This document shows, one piece after another, positions 45,269-56,976 of a stretch of 64,000 nucleotides of DNA. The first letter of the stretch is position 1. Every line of letters starts with the position of its first letter. A program made the translations under genes and the position numbers. This DNA is from Umbelopsis ramanniana AG (Eukaryota; Mucoromycota; Umbelopsidomycetes; Umbelopsidales; Umbelopsidaceae), in the NCBI RefSeq assembly GCF_025399195.1, contig NW_026252146.1, positions 79,780-143,779 of the forward strand. The letters run 5' to 3'. The notes beneath the pieces are model-generated. The model was not told the DNA's origin, did not search any database, and saw nothing but the letters and a program-made list of their open reading frames with translations.

Positions 45269-46733
45269 TCCAGTGGCATCTCACTTGTTTTGATTGGTCA
45301 CTCCTCAAGTGACGCCTCCCTTCCATAATTATTTTTGTGTACACCGTGTGATCTTGGCTCCAACGGTTTATGCCACCAAAAAAAACCCTGGATGGGAGGC
45401 GTGCTCGAGGATGAGGGTCCACTTGAGGGCTTGATAACAGTGCGAACAAGTTCAGTGGGAAAATATAGCCTATCTCATCTTCAGGGTTTGCTTTCCGTTC
45501 AGGACTCAACACTTGTATTACCAACAGAGTCTAAAAAAATTTTGTTACAAAGTCAACGTACAGCATATGTAACACTTGTAACAGCTCGGATATCAGCCTT
45601 CGTTTGATAACACATGCTATCTCTCAATAAGGGGGACCCATTGATACATGATAAAGAACTTAAACTCCCAAAAAATAAGAAGTCATGACCTTGGATATTC
45701 ATCTTTCACTTGCTGATGTGGTATTCACTGGCGAAACTTATAAGACACCCATTCTGGATCTTAGCAGTACTAAATTGAGGCAACCACTTGAACCCAAAAA
45801 AAAAGAAAAAGAAAAATCACACATGTTCTCAATGCAGGTGAGCCCAGCTCATTGCACGGCGCACCTTCCATATTCCAGGTTATGCCAACTCCAAGTCACT
45901 GACTTGGTAACAGCATAACACAACATATAGCATAATAGCGCACTTCCATTCCTCTGCCTTTCCCTATCGTGCACTTGAGCTACCTAAATGTAGAGGTCGC
46001 TCAGCTAAGCCTTGGCCTTATCTCTCCCCAAACCGCTTATTTTAAACCAAATACTGCGCGCCTGTTCACCCATATTAAAGTCTTGTGTTCAGGGTCGAGG
46101 TTCAGGGTCGTATCTTGTGAACAACCGTATTTGTTGCTATGGGCTTTATTGTATTCCCAAAAGCCCTGCATCTGTCTTACGCTAATAATGGTCAGGATAC
46201 ACTAATTATCGGAAAATGGAGAAGTGGCTCGACTGTCACCGTGGGTAACGATCGTATCTTCAGCCGTGCATACGTAAAGGACAAGGGTCCTCACCTCCAA
46301 TTCCCTTGTTAGGCGTTTTCAATAGGGTTTATGTACCCTCTGGCAGGGTAATACACGCACACACACCAAACAAGAAAAGAAAAATAGAAAATTCCCACCT
46401 GTCTAAGGCAGCTTCTTGTGTTGCAAGCAATTTATCATCCGAGATAAAGTCCATGAGAAGATCAGGTAATGTGGCAATGAGTTCTCAGAACATTAGGAAG
46501 AAGATAACTGAAAATGTATAAATACTACCTTTGACGGCATTCATCATTAGACTTTTTGGCTCCATTGAACCAAGATGTCTCTTCTACCATGCATAACCTT
46601 CGTGACTCCGATCAAACATGTCAGATCTGCACGGGCGCCGACTTGACGATTTAGATCATCTCCATTGTTAAGCATTCAAGAACCGAATGAACAGACCAGT
46701 CAGGAAGCTGCTGTGTGCTAAGACAAACTCTTA

Positions 46734-46793
46734 TGCATTGGCCGGATTTCTAGACTTCTAGAATGCATTGGCCGGAATTCCAGACTTCTAGAA
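46734..46793. repeat. Two-copy 30-bp tandem repeat
   Basis: Units 46734-46763 and 46764-46793 differ at two positions. Each begins TGCATTGGCCGGA and ends ACTTCTAGAA. The palindrome TTCTAGAA occurs at each unit end, and the first unit holds a further TTCTAGA. It lies in non-coding DNA upstream of UNC93-like copy 1. Confidence 0.85.
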
Positions 46794-47335
46794 TTGGATC
46801 ATGAACGTGGCCGCTAGACCTAGCACTTAGAGCATGGAGAATACATGGCCAAACGTGACGTACCCTGCCCTCATGGGACCCTTTTCCAAAGGCATTCAAA
46901 AATCGTCAAGACATGAAAAATATTCAACATAAACGATGCGGTCATCAAGGTTAGTTTGAGAAGGCACTCTTTGAATGTAGTCAACTCTTTCTAATCATCA
47001 AATGAATGTGTATTTACTTTTCAAACCAGCTACCGCAATGTTTGTATTTCAAGATATTCTGTGCTTATGGAGTTTATTTGGTAGTTCAACTACTATGCCT
47101 TCTCCTTATCACAGGATAAGCAAATTAGAAAATATATGCAAAATATCTACGAAACAATGGAAATAAGGAAATATCAAGTTAAAGAAGTACCCAGGATTGT
47201 TCGGGTAAGTGAGAGGGATTTGAACTTTTTCGTTAGAATAACGAAGTAGGTGATGGAATTAGGTTGGGGGGTTTAAAATGAGTAAGGATTAACATAAAAG
47301 CTTTGATTTTGAATAGTATTCCTTAAGACGCTTGC

Positions 47336-48742
47336 TTAGAAGTCACCCTTTTCGACGTCTTCACGGTCGGTGGGCTGGGTATAGGCAGCTTCGTTCTCAA
47401 GAGCTCCTCCGACCAACTTGGTCTCACCCTCAACACCTTGCAAGTTATCAACAACTTCTTCGGTGACATCGGGAACGGTGAAGCAGACGACGTAAGCGAG
47501 CAAAAGACCAGCACCGTTAATGGCGAAGGCAATAGCCAACTCAGTCATATAAGGAGTACGGATAGCATCAACTTGACCAGCAATGGCGTTAGCAGCGTTC
47601 TGGATGGTCTTGTAGAAACCACCATAACGGGCAGCACGTTCAGTATCGTTGGTCATTGTTCCCAAAAGCCAGTAGATGAAACCTTGGTAGATGGCATCAC
47701 CAGCACCGAAAAGAGCATATTCAATGACGAGACCGGCATATCCAGGAGACAAGACATCCATCTGAAGAGTGGGGTCGGCCTTAAGGGCAACAACGGATTC
47801 ACGAGTGTACTTTTGTTGGACGAAGATACATCCGATCCAGAGAGCAGCCATGAAAACCAAGGTGACAGTGTTACCAATGAAAGCACGACGCTTACGTTCA
47901 CCAAGGACCTTCCAATCAAGGAAGAAACCAAAGAGACCAGCTCCGAAAATTTGGAACATCCAGTAGAACAAGTTGTTGAAGGCACGAGTGCGAAGGTTGA
48001 AGTAACCACCACCGTTGTAGGCAGAGAATTGGTAGGTATAGAACCAGTTGGAACCAGCGAACAAAGGAATCAAGATCAACATTCTCCAGTCCTTGAACAA
48101 CAAGAGAATCTCAATAGCCTCACGCTTCCAGTTGGAGAATCTGTGGAGAGACACGGGGGTACCATCGGCACGGATGACCTTGCCAGGAGGAAGGAGAGCA
48201 ATGGCGAGGAAAGCACCAACAGCCATGATGACCATGAAGGCAATGTAGGTGCTTTGGGAAACAGCTTGAGCAGCACCGGAAGACCATTCACGACCGAGAG
48301 AAATAGCAGCACCCATGGTGGCACCCAAGTTGAAGATCATCCAGAAGGTAGCGAAGAACTTACCCTTCTCAGCTTCAGTGGGGTAAGACATCATAATACC
48401 AGCTTGAGCGGTCCACAAGAAACCAGCACCAATACCGAGAAGAGCACCAGTGGCAATAGTGAAACCAGAGTTAGGGGTAAGGTAGGAACCGATATAGAGG
48501 ACATAGGTAAGAGCAGCGGGGATAATGACACGTGCACCGAAAATGTTGTAGACGGGAGCACCGATAAGAGAGCAGAGAGTGAAGGTAACGGAAAGGGCAG
48601 TGTTGGCATCATCGGCAGTCTTGGGATCGGCTTGACCAGCACCTCCCATACCGTTGACGGCGTTGAACATACCGGGACAGCAGAAGCAAATGAAACCGAC
48701 CAGGATGACCTGGATGTAGGGGTCAGAATAGCGCAAGCCCAT
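47336..48742 (-). CDS. UNC93-like membrane protein, tandem copy 2
   Basis: Intronless, 468 residues from the ATG at 48742 (MGLRYSDPYIQVILVGF). The upstream in-frame codons are not ATG-led and overlap the TATA region. It has the same membrane layout and codon bias as copy 1. A 255-base stretch (47533-47787) is identical to 43561-43815, including synonymous sites, while the first residues, the central loop and the C-terminal 25 residues differ. It keeps the full loop containing YNGGGYFNL, so it probably represents the ancestral form. The C-terminus is acidic and hydrophilic. Transport substrate unknown. Confidence 0.88.
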   Translation of the reverse strand: MGLRYSDPYIQVILVGFICFCCPGMFNAVNGMGGAGQADPKTADDANTALSVTFTLCSLIGAPVYNIFGARVIIPAALTYVLYIGSYLTPNSGFTIATGALLGIGAGFLWTAQAGIMMSYPTEAEKGKFFATFWMIFNLGATMGAAISLGREWSSGAAQAVSQSTYIAFMVIMAVGAFLAIALLPPGKVIRADGTPVSLHRFSNWKREAIEILLLFKDWRMLILIPLFAGSNWFYTYQFSAYNGGGYFNLRTRAFNNLFYWMFQIFGAGLFGFFLDWKVLGERKRRAFIGNTVTLVFMAALWIGCIFVQQKYTRESVVALKADPTLQMDVLSPGYAGLVIEYALFGAGDAIYQGFIYWLLGTMTNDTERAARYGGFYKTIQNAANAIAGQVDAIRTPYMTELAIAFAINGAGLLLAYVVCFTVPDVTEEVVDNLQGVEGETKLVGGALENEAAYTQPTDREDVEKGDF

Positions 48743-48807
48743 TGTGAAAGTAAAGAATGGCAAAAGGATAGACGAAGAACTTTGAACCCTGACCAATATC
48801 TTGACGC

Positions 48808-48815
48808 TTTTATAT
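48808..48815 (-). promoter_or_regulatory. TATA box of UNC93-like copy 2
   Basis: TATATAAA on the minus strand, about 66-73 bases before the ATG at 48742. Confidence 0.5.
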
Positions 48816-49260
48816 ATTTTTCAAAGTTAGGTAAAAAAAAAAAAAAAATTGCATTCGGATTGGATAAGAGGTCGAGAGGAACTAGAATTTTGTTGGTCGT
48901 GCGAAGTCCAATGTGCCACAGCAGCGGACCTTTGATGATCAGCGCTATTTCTGTATTGTCATTACACATTTATCAATAAAATCCAGCATAGAACTTGTAT
49001 ATATATCTACTACTCTGAATGTGTTTCTTTTTTCATTGAGGTCTTCAAAGGACTTGGGCAGTTTGAGGACGTGTCAGTAAATAGCTTGATCAGATGATTT
49101 GTCAAAAGGCCAGAGTATTTTTACACTTTCAAAGTCTCGTGGACAGTACATAGAGGGGCAAGCTCCGCTCTAAAAACCGAAATAAGGGACGATGTGAAAA
49201 AATTAATGAAAGACGGCGACGCCACCTGGCTCACTTACACGAATCAAAAAGCTCTTGGCG

Positions 49261-49276
49261 AAAGGGTCCTTCCTCA
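49261..49276. promoter_or_regulatory. Putative regulatory box shared by both UNC93 promoters (copy 2)
   Basis: AAAGGGTCCTTCCTCA, identical to 45253-45268 and at nearly the same distance from its gene start. Confidence 0.45.
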
Positions 49277-51108
49277 CAGAGAATATGGCTTTTTACATAT
49301 TATATTAAAAATTCTGAGCAGCTTGTTCTGCTTTTAGGAAGGATAGACCAGTATTGATGGGATTCTGCACTGGGGTAAATTCAACCGCGGATGCTCAACT
49401 GTTGGCCCACCCGCACAGTTATTTTTTAATCGCCTATAGAGTCTGCGCCTGCTGAAATGCCTGATGAAAATTCAGTTGGGACTCAGGCGAGGCAGGCCTG
49501 ATCTCCGACTCGTTGCAGTTGGTGCGCTACAGGTTGCTTCATTTGGTAACAACATGGGGAAAATAGTCCCGCCTGTAGCTACGGGTAGGTTGATAGTCTT
49601 CAGTGATCTCATTTGACGGCAGAAATCCCCAATATTACTGCTTATCAAGAAATAGTTGTATTTTATCTCTTCATAGAAGGACCCTTGTTCCACGTTACCA
49701 CACACCTTCTTGTCAGCCGTTTCAGTGAAAGTCCTTTGAACAAAACTTTTTAAAATTGAGCAACAGGGTTCAGCAATGATGGTCGGATTACATTCCTCAA
49801 AGGACATGCAGGCAGCCCTGAAAGTATCAAGGTTTCTCCAGAGTTTCTTAATCATCAAATAGAGCGGCGATATCGGTATACGGACATGTGGTTGGTAAGG
49901 TATCAGGGCCCAGTGAGAAAATGCGCCGGTGGGAAGAGAATATCTTTCAGGGTCTGGCGCACATTGCTGGTTGCCAATTTGGGGGTTCCACACGGTTGGT
50001 TGATAAACGGCAAAGTGGCGTCTGAGGGACCCTTGAGACACCGTAAGCAAATAGGGTCACAACATGACAACGAATAAGAGCGAAAAGTCAATTACTTTTC
50101 GTTCGCCGCAAGGATGGGTTTTGGTACTCTTGGACCCTGATTTCCATATCAAACTCTAAAAAAAAAAGCAGGTCGTGTGTTTCCGTTGCGTATTGTCACC
50201 TACATGCAGGGTTCTACCCATTTACGATATCAACTAGCAGCTCTCAATAGGTCACACGCAACATGGACGTGCCTTACCTTCTCGTTAGTTCCCAACCGCC
50301 ATGGTAGCCATTGGAAATGAGCATCCGGCTGTACTGATAAGCGAAACCATCGCATGTCATGTTAGTATCCACCCTACAAGATACAATGGCCGACCGACAT
50401 GATAAGAACATTTCGAGGACATTATCTATCGCACCACTGTTGGTGGCAAATCGAGTTTCCTTCTGGTATCACCTTATCTAAGAACGCCCATTTCTGAACA
50501 CAAGAACCCAAATTTCTGTATAATTGACTAAAGATGAGAATAATACAGCGCCATTTCCCACTTCTTCTTCATAATGGCGAGGATTGAAAACGGTCTGGCA
50601 TATTGAGAATGAGAAACTGGGATGTCCACTTCCAAACTTGATTCTTTGTTATTCTACCATGCTGTTCCTACGCCTTTCCTTTATGCAGGTGTACAAAAGC
50701 TTCTGCGAATCCAGTCACACAGCGTCTTCATTTCTATGTTTATAATATTATGCATAAGTGTCGTCAGTCCTCAGTGGAGCGGTCATCTGTTACCTAGGCT
50801 TTTGATGACCAAGTTAGGTCGTTGGGCCCATCAAGTCATGCTTTCTTGATGTTCTTATCCAAACTTCAGTCATTGAACTGGCCCGTTTAAGGGAAAGGCG
50901 CTGGTTCGTAACTCATACATGGAGTGAGGAAAATTTGACTAGCTATCAGCAGCAACCAGTACATCACAACATGGCAGCGGTAAGGATGTGCAGGAGTAAA
51001 CGACATGTACATGTTTTTTATTTTATCTTTCAGATGGTGTTTTGGTACGAATAGGATGGGTGGGAGAGTAGGTGGTTTGCTCTATGCAACGGGGGGTTTC
51101 TTTTTAGT

Positions 51109-52812
51109 CTAAAATTCAATACCTTCGGCCTTCAATTCCTTTTCTATGGCAGCAATAACAAGCTCGGGCTCAGCCTTATCAACAACGACGATTCTCTTTT
51201 CCTTGTCCAAAAGACCATGGAATTCAGTAGGAAGAACATCCTTGTTGAAATCAAAGCCAGGTGAGTTCTTAAGAGCGGTTTCGACAGACTCGGAGAACTT
51301 GGCGGGATGGGCGGTGGCTAATGAGACAATGATATCCTTTCCTTTAGGGTACAAGGAGAAGTTGTGTCGAGCAGCGACTTCTTCAGCAGCCTTAACACCA
51401 ACAGCAGTGTGAGGGTCAAGGATATAAGGGACTTGTTCAGACTCAGCCGGTCGGTGATATGCAGTAATAGTTTGCAGGGTATCTTCGTCGCTGACTCGGG
51501 CAGAGTCGAAAATAACACGAGCCTTATGAACAACCTCCTTGTTGATAGTGAAGCTTCCAGTTTCCTTGAGAGCTTTCATCCACCCAGCAACACATTGTCC
51601 AGCATGGTCGGCCAAACGCTCATCAAGTTGAGTCTCTTCACCAGTCATGGTCTCACCATCATCTCGCTCAGTTTCGCGGGCCAAATACCACAACAAACGT
51701 TCAAAGTTGGATGACACCAAGATGTCCATAGCAGGCGACAAGGTAGCCTTGACGGATCCATCAGGACCGCTTTGCTTTGCATAGGCAGAGGTCTCGAAGA
51801 ATCGAGTCAGAATGTCATTGGAGTTGGTGGCGACGATGAGCTTGCTGCTGGGAAGACCCATGCGGCGAGCATAGTAACCGGCAAGGATATCACCAAAGTT
51901 ACCAGTGGGAACAGAGTAGTGAACATTGACTTGCTCTGCCTCGGGTGATGCAGCATTGATGTTGAGGGTGTTGAGAAGCTTAAAGTAGGAGTAGACGTAG
52001 TAGGTGGTCTGTGCCAAAATACGAGCCCAGTTAATGGAGTTGACAGCACCAAGATGGTGACGGTTGTTGAATTCAGTGTTTCCGAACAAAGTCTTGACAA
52101 TATCCTGGCAATCGTCAAAAGTGCCTTCAACTGCCAAGTTGTGGACATTAGGATCAAGGACCGTTGTCATTTGAGCCTCTTGAATAGGGCTAACACGACC
52201 ACGTGGGTGCAAGATGAACACAGACACATTCTTCTTGTTGCGCAGACCGTAGATGGCAGCACTAGATCACCACGACAAATTTCATTAATCGCTCCAATCA
52301 AACATAACATGGGGTGTGTCTCCCCAAATCATTGTGTTTTTAACTTACCTTCCGGTATCACCAGAAGTAGCTCCTACAACGGTAAGTCTGTGAACCTTTC
52401 CGGAAGTCTCCTTCTTGTTTCTTCGCTCCAAAAAGTACTCAAACAAGTTGCCAACAAATTGCAAAGCAACATCCTTGAAAGCAAATGTGGGACCGTGGAA
52501 CAGTTCCAAAATGTAGAATCCATCGCGAATCTTGAACAAAGGAGTGACATCGTCGGCGCGGAAAGTCGAGTATGACTTGTCAATAAGAGACTTGAGATCA
52601 GCTTGTGGAATTTCAGTCTCATCGATGTACAGGGACAAAATAGCCAAAGCGAGCTCTTGGAAAGACTTGTTGGCCCAGTCTGACTTCCAGTTGGCAGGAA
52701 GTGTAGGAATGGTGTGAGGAATGAAGAGACCACCATCGGGAGAGAGTCCAGCCATGACAGCCTCCTCGAAGGTATAGTTTTTGGCTTGGCCTCTGGTCGA
52801 TCTGTAGTGCAT
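51109..52812 (-). CDS. THR4: Threonine synthase
   Basis: PLP enzyme converting O-phosphohomoserine to threonine. Two exons, 52349-52812 and 51109-52261, join through GDTG-S-AAIYGLRN to 538 residues, the size of yeast Thr4. The N-terminal domain begins MHYRSTRGQAKNYTFEEAV. The PLP-lysine motif is FHGPTFAFKDVALQF. VVGATSGDTGSAA is the phosphate-binding glycine loop and PTGNFGDILAGYYA is also conserved. Codon use is biased toward high expression. Its upstream region carries amino-acid-control sites, listed separately. Confidence 0.97.
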
Positions 52813-54099
52813 TATTGTGGAATAAAGAAAAGGGTCGAGATTCTTGCGATTTTTTTTTTGTGAGCCCGTTGTTCTCAGTTTCCAATCAAATCAAATTAAT
52901 GGCCTCCAGATAATCAGAACATTCTCTGAGTCAGATTTCACGTGATGTGACTTGCTCACCGTGGCCAGTAAAGCTGACGGCCATCCATTGAAAGCAAGGA
53001 AACACTCACACGAACACATCCAGTGGTACTAATTATTTCAAGTTGTCACTAACCAAGCTCAGTACCTTTCCCAAGATTTTGGCGCAATTGATTATCTCAT
53101 TTGATTTGAACTTGAAGAGTCATCGAACGTGGACACGAGTTTATAGGACATCTAGCATATTAGATATACGGTAATGGAATATGCAATATAGGGGTATGCC
53201 TGAAAGTTATCGCTTGAAAGCTTTCACTAATAATTCCACATTAAAAACATAACTTTTATTTTAAGCCTACTAAAGCAAAGCAATGCAAAGCCGATCTGAA
53301 AATGTGTTCCTTATTTCCAATTATTTTATTATTTATGCAATGCCATAAGGCGAAAATTGAGTATAGATAGCTCAAGATCTCCAATCAAGTTTGCCATGTA
53401 TTAAGCTGATGTGATGGGATTTTATAGCGAAGTTTACTAAAACGAACAGTGAGAAAGTTTCTGTCAATACTCTGTTCAAAATCATACATGGTGGTTTTTT
53501 TATTCTTGTTTAATTTCGTATATCTGATATATTCAGTTGCGATAGTAAATATTTAATGGTCCAGTAGGTACTCTCACAGCACCCTCATTCTATATCTCCA
53601 CATCTACCTTTGTAAAATTTATGGACCAACATCGACCTACCTTGCCCATTCTTGACTTCTCGTCCGAGCATTGTGTAAAAGCCTATGCCAAAGTAACTCA
53701 ATGAGCTACCTTCCCACAATACGAACCTGAACCTCAACGGCAGCGGAACAAACATGCGCATTTCAATTAATAAAATAGAAGAGGATTCTACAAGAGATAG
53801 TTTAGACGTTGGTAGGCTAGAACCTCCATTTCATCAACAAGTTAAATATAGGAACCCAACTGTATATGTTTGGTGCCTGTGGCATTTAAGCTTTCTTACT
53901 GAATACCGCCATTTATTTTATTTGTCTCCTTTTCTGTTTAAATGTATTTGGCGCGGGGTGGCTAAGTTCCCCCGTGAGAGGAGTGTTGTCATTTAAATAT
54001 AATATAACACCATGCAGAGTATGCAGGGTGGAGAAGAGAAGGTATAGCATGTTTTTATATACAAATATGGGAAAAGTACAACATACACACACACATCTA
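52813..54099. other. Intergenic, 1.3 kb
   Basis: Upstream region of THR4 and 3' flank of the LEA-2 gene. It is strongly AT-rich at 53150-53600. Short frames (for example 53754-53996) have no recognisable motif. Apart from the THR4 sites nothing was supported. Confidence 0.5.
52927..52945 (-). promoter_or_regulatory. Gcn4-like TGAGTCA and CACGTG sites upstream of THR4
   Basis: TGAGTCA (52927-52933), a perfect Gcn4/bZIP site, and the palindrome TCACGTGA (52938-52945), a Cbf1-type E-box, sit 115-133 bases upstream of the THR4 start. In yeast Gcn4 activates threonine synthesis genes; use of the same logic here is inferred. Confidence 0.5.
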
Positions 54100-55424
54100 T
54101 TAGTTTCCGTCGCCGCTTCCATCGCCGTTTCCATCATTACCTCCGTTGCCTGAATCAGCTCCATCCGTGCTTTGACTGGCGTCTGCGGTGGAAGTAGCTG
54201 AGGCGGTATCGGATGGCATGAGGCTGCTGAGGACTCCAGATGGAAGCTCAGGCAATTGACCGTTCTAAGTGCAAATAAAAACCCGCATTGATCAGTATCC
54301 TATCGCAACTTGCACACGCAACGATGATGGCAAATCACTTACCGTGATGGGACAGTCGAAGTTTGCTGAGGAGGATACAGTTGGGTGTACAGTGATGAAC
54401 AACACCTTCACAGCTAAATTAATCTTATAATTGATAGTCAAAGGCTGCTTGGTGCCACCCAAAAGACCACATTTGGTGGCAATATCGGTCAGCATGGCAT
54501 TGTTGGTATCGGTGGTAGGATCATATTGAATGGAGAATGGGAATGTAAAGTTGGTGACGGCATTGGAGGAGACGAATTGGTTGGCAAGGAAACCACCTCC
54601 CACTGCGACGTCTGGGCTGGTCGGATAGTAGGCCTAATAAGGAAAACATACCCGTTAAATTCCATCATTTTTTTTCCGCCACATCGAGGAAGCGATTGAA
54701 AAAGCTTCAATTCAGCCAAAATCACTTACGGTGGCATTCATATTAGACAGAGTAGCGCTCTCAATGTTGGGATTATTGATACCAATCTTCAATCCGACGT
54801 TGATGTTCCACCGTGTGCCATTCACAGAAAATTCCGCCAAGCCGGATGGACTGTCTGTGATACCATTGAAGTCGAAGGTGGGTGTCTTAAACTGGCTGAA
54901 GATGATGGCGAATACAATCACGACAATGATGATGGCGATAATAATGATCCACAGGATCCATCGTGCCCAGACTGGAAGACAGCAGGCACAGCACAGGAAT
55001 CGACAGCACCGGTTCCTCTGAACAAGACTGGGTTTCTTGTATGGTTTCTCTTGCGCTATATACGGAGCTGATTCATTCACATAAGTTCCTGCAATGCGAA
55101 ACCAAGGAAAGAAAAATCAGTATACACTAAATGCCTTTATGACGTAAAACGTTGGTATGAATTCAAAAGAATCGATATCGTACCATGAGGAGAATCGGAT
55201 GCTTGGTATGGAGGCGATGGTTCAGCAAGCGGCATACGAGAAGACATGGTAGCCGGCGTCTGAGAGCGATCATAGTACCCTCCTGAAGGAGGTCTTTCGT
55301 TCATATAAGGGCTGTTTGGTCTTGGTCGATATGCAGAGTCAGAGTGTGACGGTGGTTCGGGTGGTCCTGGCCGGGGACGTTCTTGTGACGACCGATATTG
55401 CATGTATTCATCTCTATAAGACAT
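54100..55424 (-). CDS. Single-pass membrane protein with LEA-2 type domain
   Basis: It starts MSYRDEYMQYRSS at 55424. The N-terminal ~110 residues are Pro/Ser/Tyr-rich. A Cys-rich patch (RCCRFLCCACCLPVW) precedes one strong transmembrane helix rich in Ile/Val (about 54890-54970). The external part resembles the LEA-2 / Hin1-like fold (TPTFDFNGITD, NVGLKIGINNPNIESATLSN, NYKINLAVKVLF). The C-terminal exon is Ser/Thr/Gly/Asp/Asn-rich and ends GDGSGDGN. The Cys patch may be palmitoylated. Fungal LEA-2 proteins of this layout are uncharacterised. About five exons. Confidence 0.72.
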
Positions 55425-56976
55425 TTTCAATTATTGTACAAGATCGTAGAGGAGCTGTCGACCAAAAATATGTTTTTAGAATAGAAACAAAGACAAGGAA
55501 AGAAGAGGATAAAAGAGAAAACCATTTAAAGTGCTAAATTTAAAAAAAGGTGCGCTCAATTCAGCTGGCGCTCTTCGTCACAATATTTTTCCTCTATTGT
55601 CATAGTCGTTTTATTTCTTTAGGGTGGCCGTTCAATACATAAAACGTCCCTCTATCGTGTTGTGCTAATGGTCGGCCGAAGATCCGCATTTCAGGTAGGA
55701 TTATATGATTCACACTGTCCTGTAGTTTGCTAATATTCTGGTGCCAAGACAAAGCTATAGCGGAGGCGCAGAATGGCCGGAAAAGCGAATGTTCCGCGTT
55801 TTTTATTTTTGTTTATGGCACACCTAAAAATCTTTTCAAAAATAAAAAAAAATAAAAAATCCCCATCATGAAAATACAGGAGTACGCTGAACGAACGTAT
55901 TGTGTATGATGTCTCTATACAGCCAGCATTGCACTCTGTTAATGCCTTGTATGGTGCCTTGAAAGGTAGATTTTAAGCCGCAACCGGAAAATGGGATAGT
56001 AACATGAAATACCATTAATAGCTTTATGTGCTGTTGGAATATTGTGGTCTGGATAAACTTTTTCAAAGCAGTACCAATGGCCTTGTGATCCCCTTACAGA
56101 GGGTGGCCAAGAAAAAACACCATAGGAGTCTAGAATTCTTCAGCCGGACGGCTTCCTTACAACACACGGGCAAGGTACCCCGTACAAGAATTGTGACAAA
56201 CAAAATTCTGATACACTGTTCGAATTTGGGTTACACTTGCCTAGCACGCGATACAGCGCCATCTTATCCTAAACTTCATTTATTCCTAACGTCTCGCGTC
56301 ATACACAGACGCTAGTATCGATACATGCCAGCCGAAATGTAACATGTGTAAAAGGCAAAGTACATGGCACATGGTTGGTGGATCAAAAAAAACGTGTTAT
56401 ACCACAGATTGATAAGAGCTGAGATCAAGACATTAAGGCCAAGTACTTTGACGTATTGAACCGGACCAAACTCCGAATTTAGACTATAACGCTGTCGCCG
56501 GATTAGCCCATCGCCGAAAGTGATAATATGATGTACAGCTTAGCTATAACAAGTTTAACAGAATGGCCGCGCTATGTCGACCGCACTAAGGTATCAGCGT
56601 CGTCACATTATAAGCAGGGCCAATCGAACGTGCGATGCGATGCCATAACATGACACCATAGTCGTCACTACCACTACTAGATTGAACGGCATTTATGCAA
56701 ACTATTATTTTTTTTACTTTACAAAGGGGAAAACCAGGCATATGTCAAGATATAATTGTGAAAAACTGCTCATGGAATGGATGTTTGGAAGATTTGTTGG
56801 CTAGAGGACGGTAAAATTGGAAGGTGATGGTTGCTGTGAATAAAAATTTGTGGAAAAAAAGAAATATCCTACACTGTTAACTATGGTCGAGTTGTTTGAA
56901 AGAAGTACGTAGCAGAAAGCGCCTGGCTCGGTGCTAAGGAACAAAATGTACATGAAAACTAAAATGCCAACCACCT
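55425..56976. other. Intergenic, 1.55 kb
   Basis: Upstream region of the LEA-2 gene and 3' flank of the SCAP gene. Short frames only (for example 56028-56315), none with a recognisable motif. No RNA gene was seen. Confidence 0.5.

Larger units (their letters stand above)
44757..47335. promoter_or_regulatory. 2.6 kb upstream region of UNC93-like copy 1
   Basis: No gene was recognised. Exact AGGGTCC boxes lie at 44939, 45255 and 45414 on the plus strand, 46284 on the plus strand, and as GGACCCT at 46876. Related AGGGTCT/AGGGTCG boxes lie at 45070, 46091 and 46103. A 30-bp tandem repeat is listed separately. The right end is the 3' flank of copy 2. Confidence 0.5.
48743..51108. promoter_or_regulatory. 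2.4 kb upstream region of UNC93-like copy 2
   Basis: Exact AGGGTCC boxes occur at 49263 (plus) and as GGACCCT at 49679, 50027 and 50132. AGGGTCT lies at 49949 and AGGGTCA at 50053. An open minus-strand frame (49472-50050) covers part of it but has no ATG at its start and no recognisable family. The last few hundred bases are the 3' flank of the threonine synthase gene. Confidence 0.5.

Noticed and set aside
49472-50050. Minus-strand open frame of 192 codons upstream of UNC93-like copy 2
   Set aside because: It has no ATG at its start (first in-frame ATG at 49855), no recognisable family and ordinary composition. Possible chance or a very old relic; not supportable as a gene.
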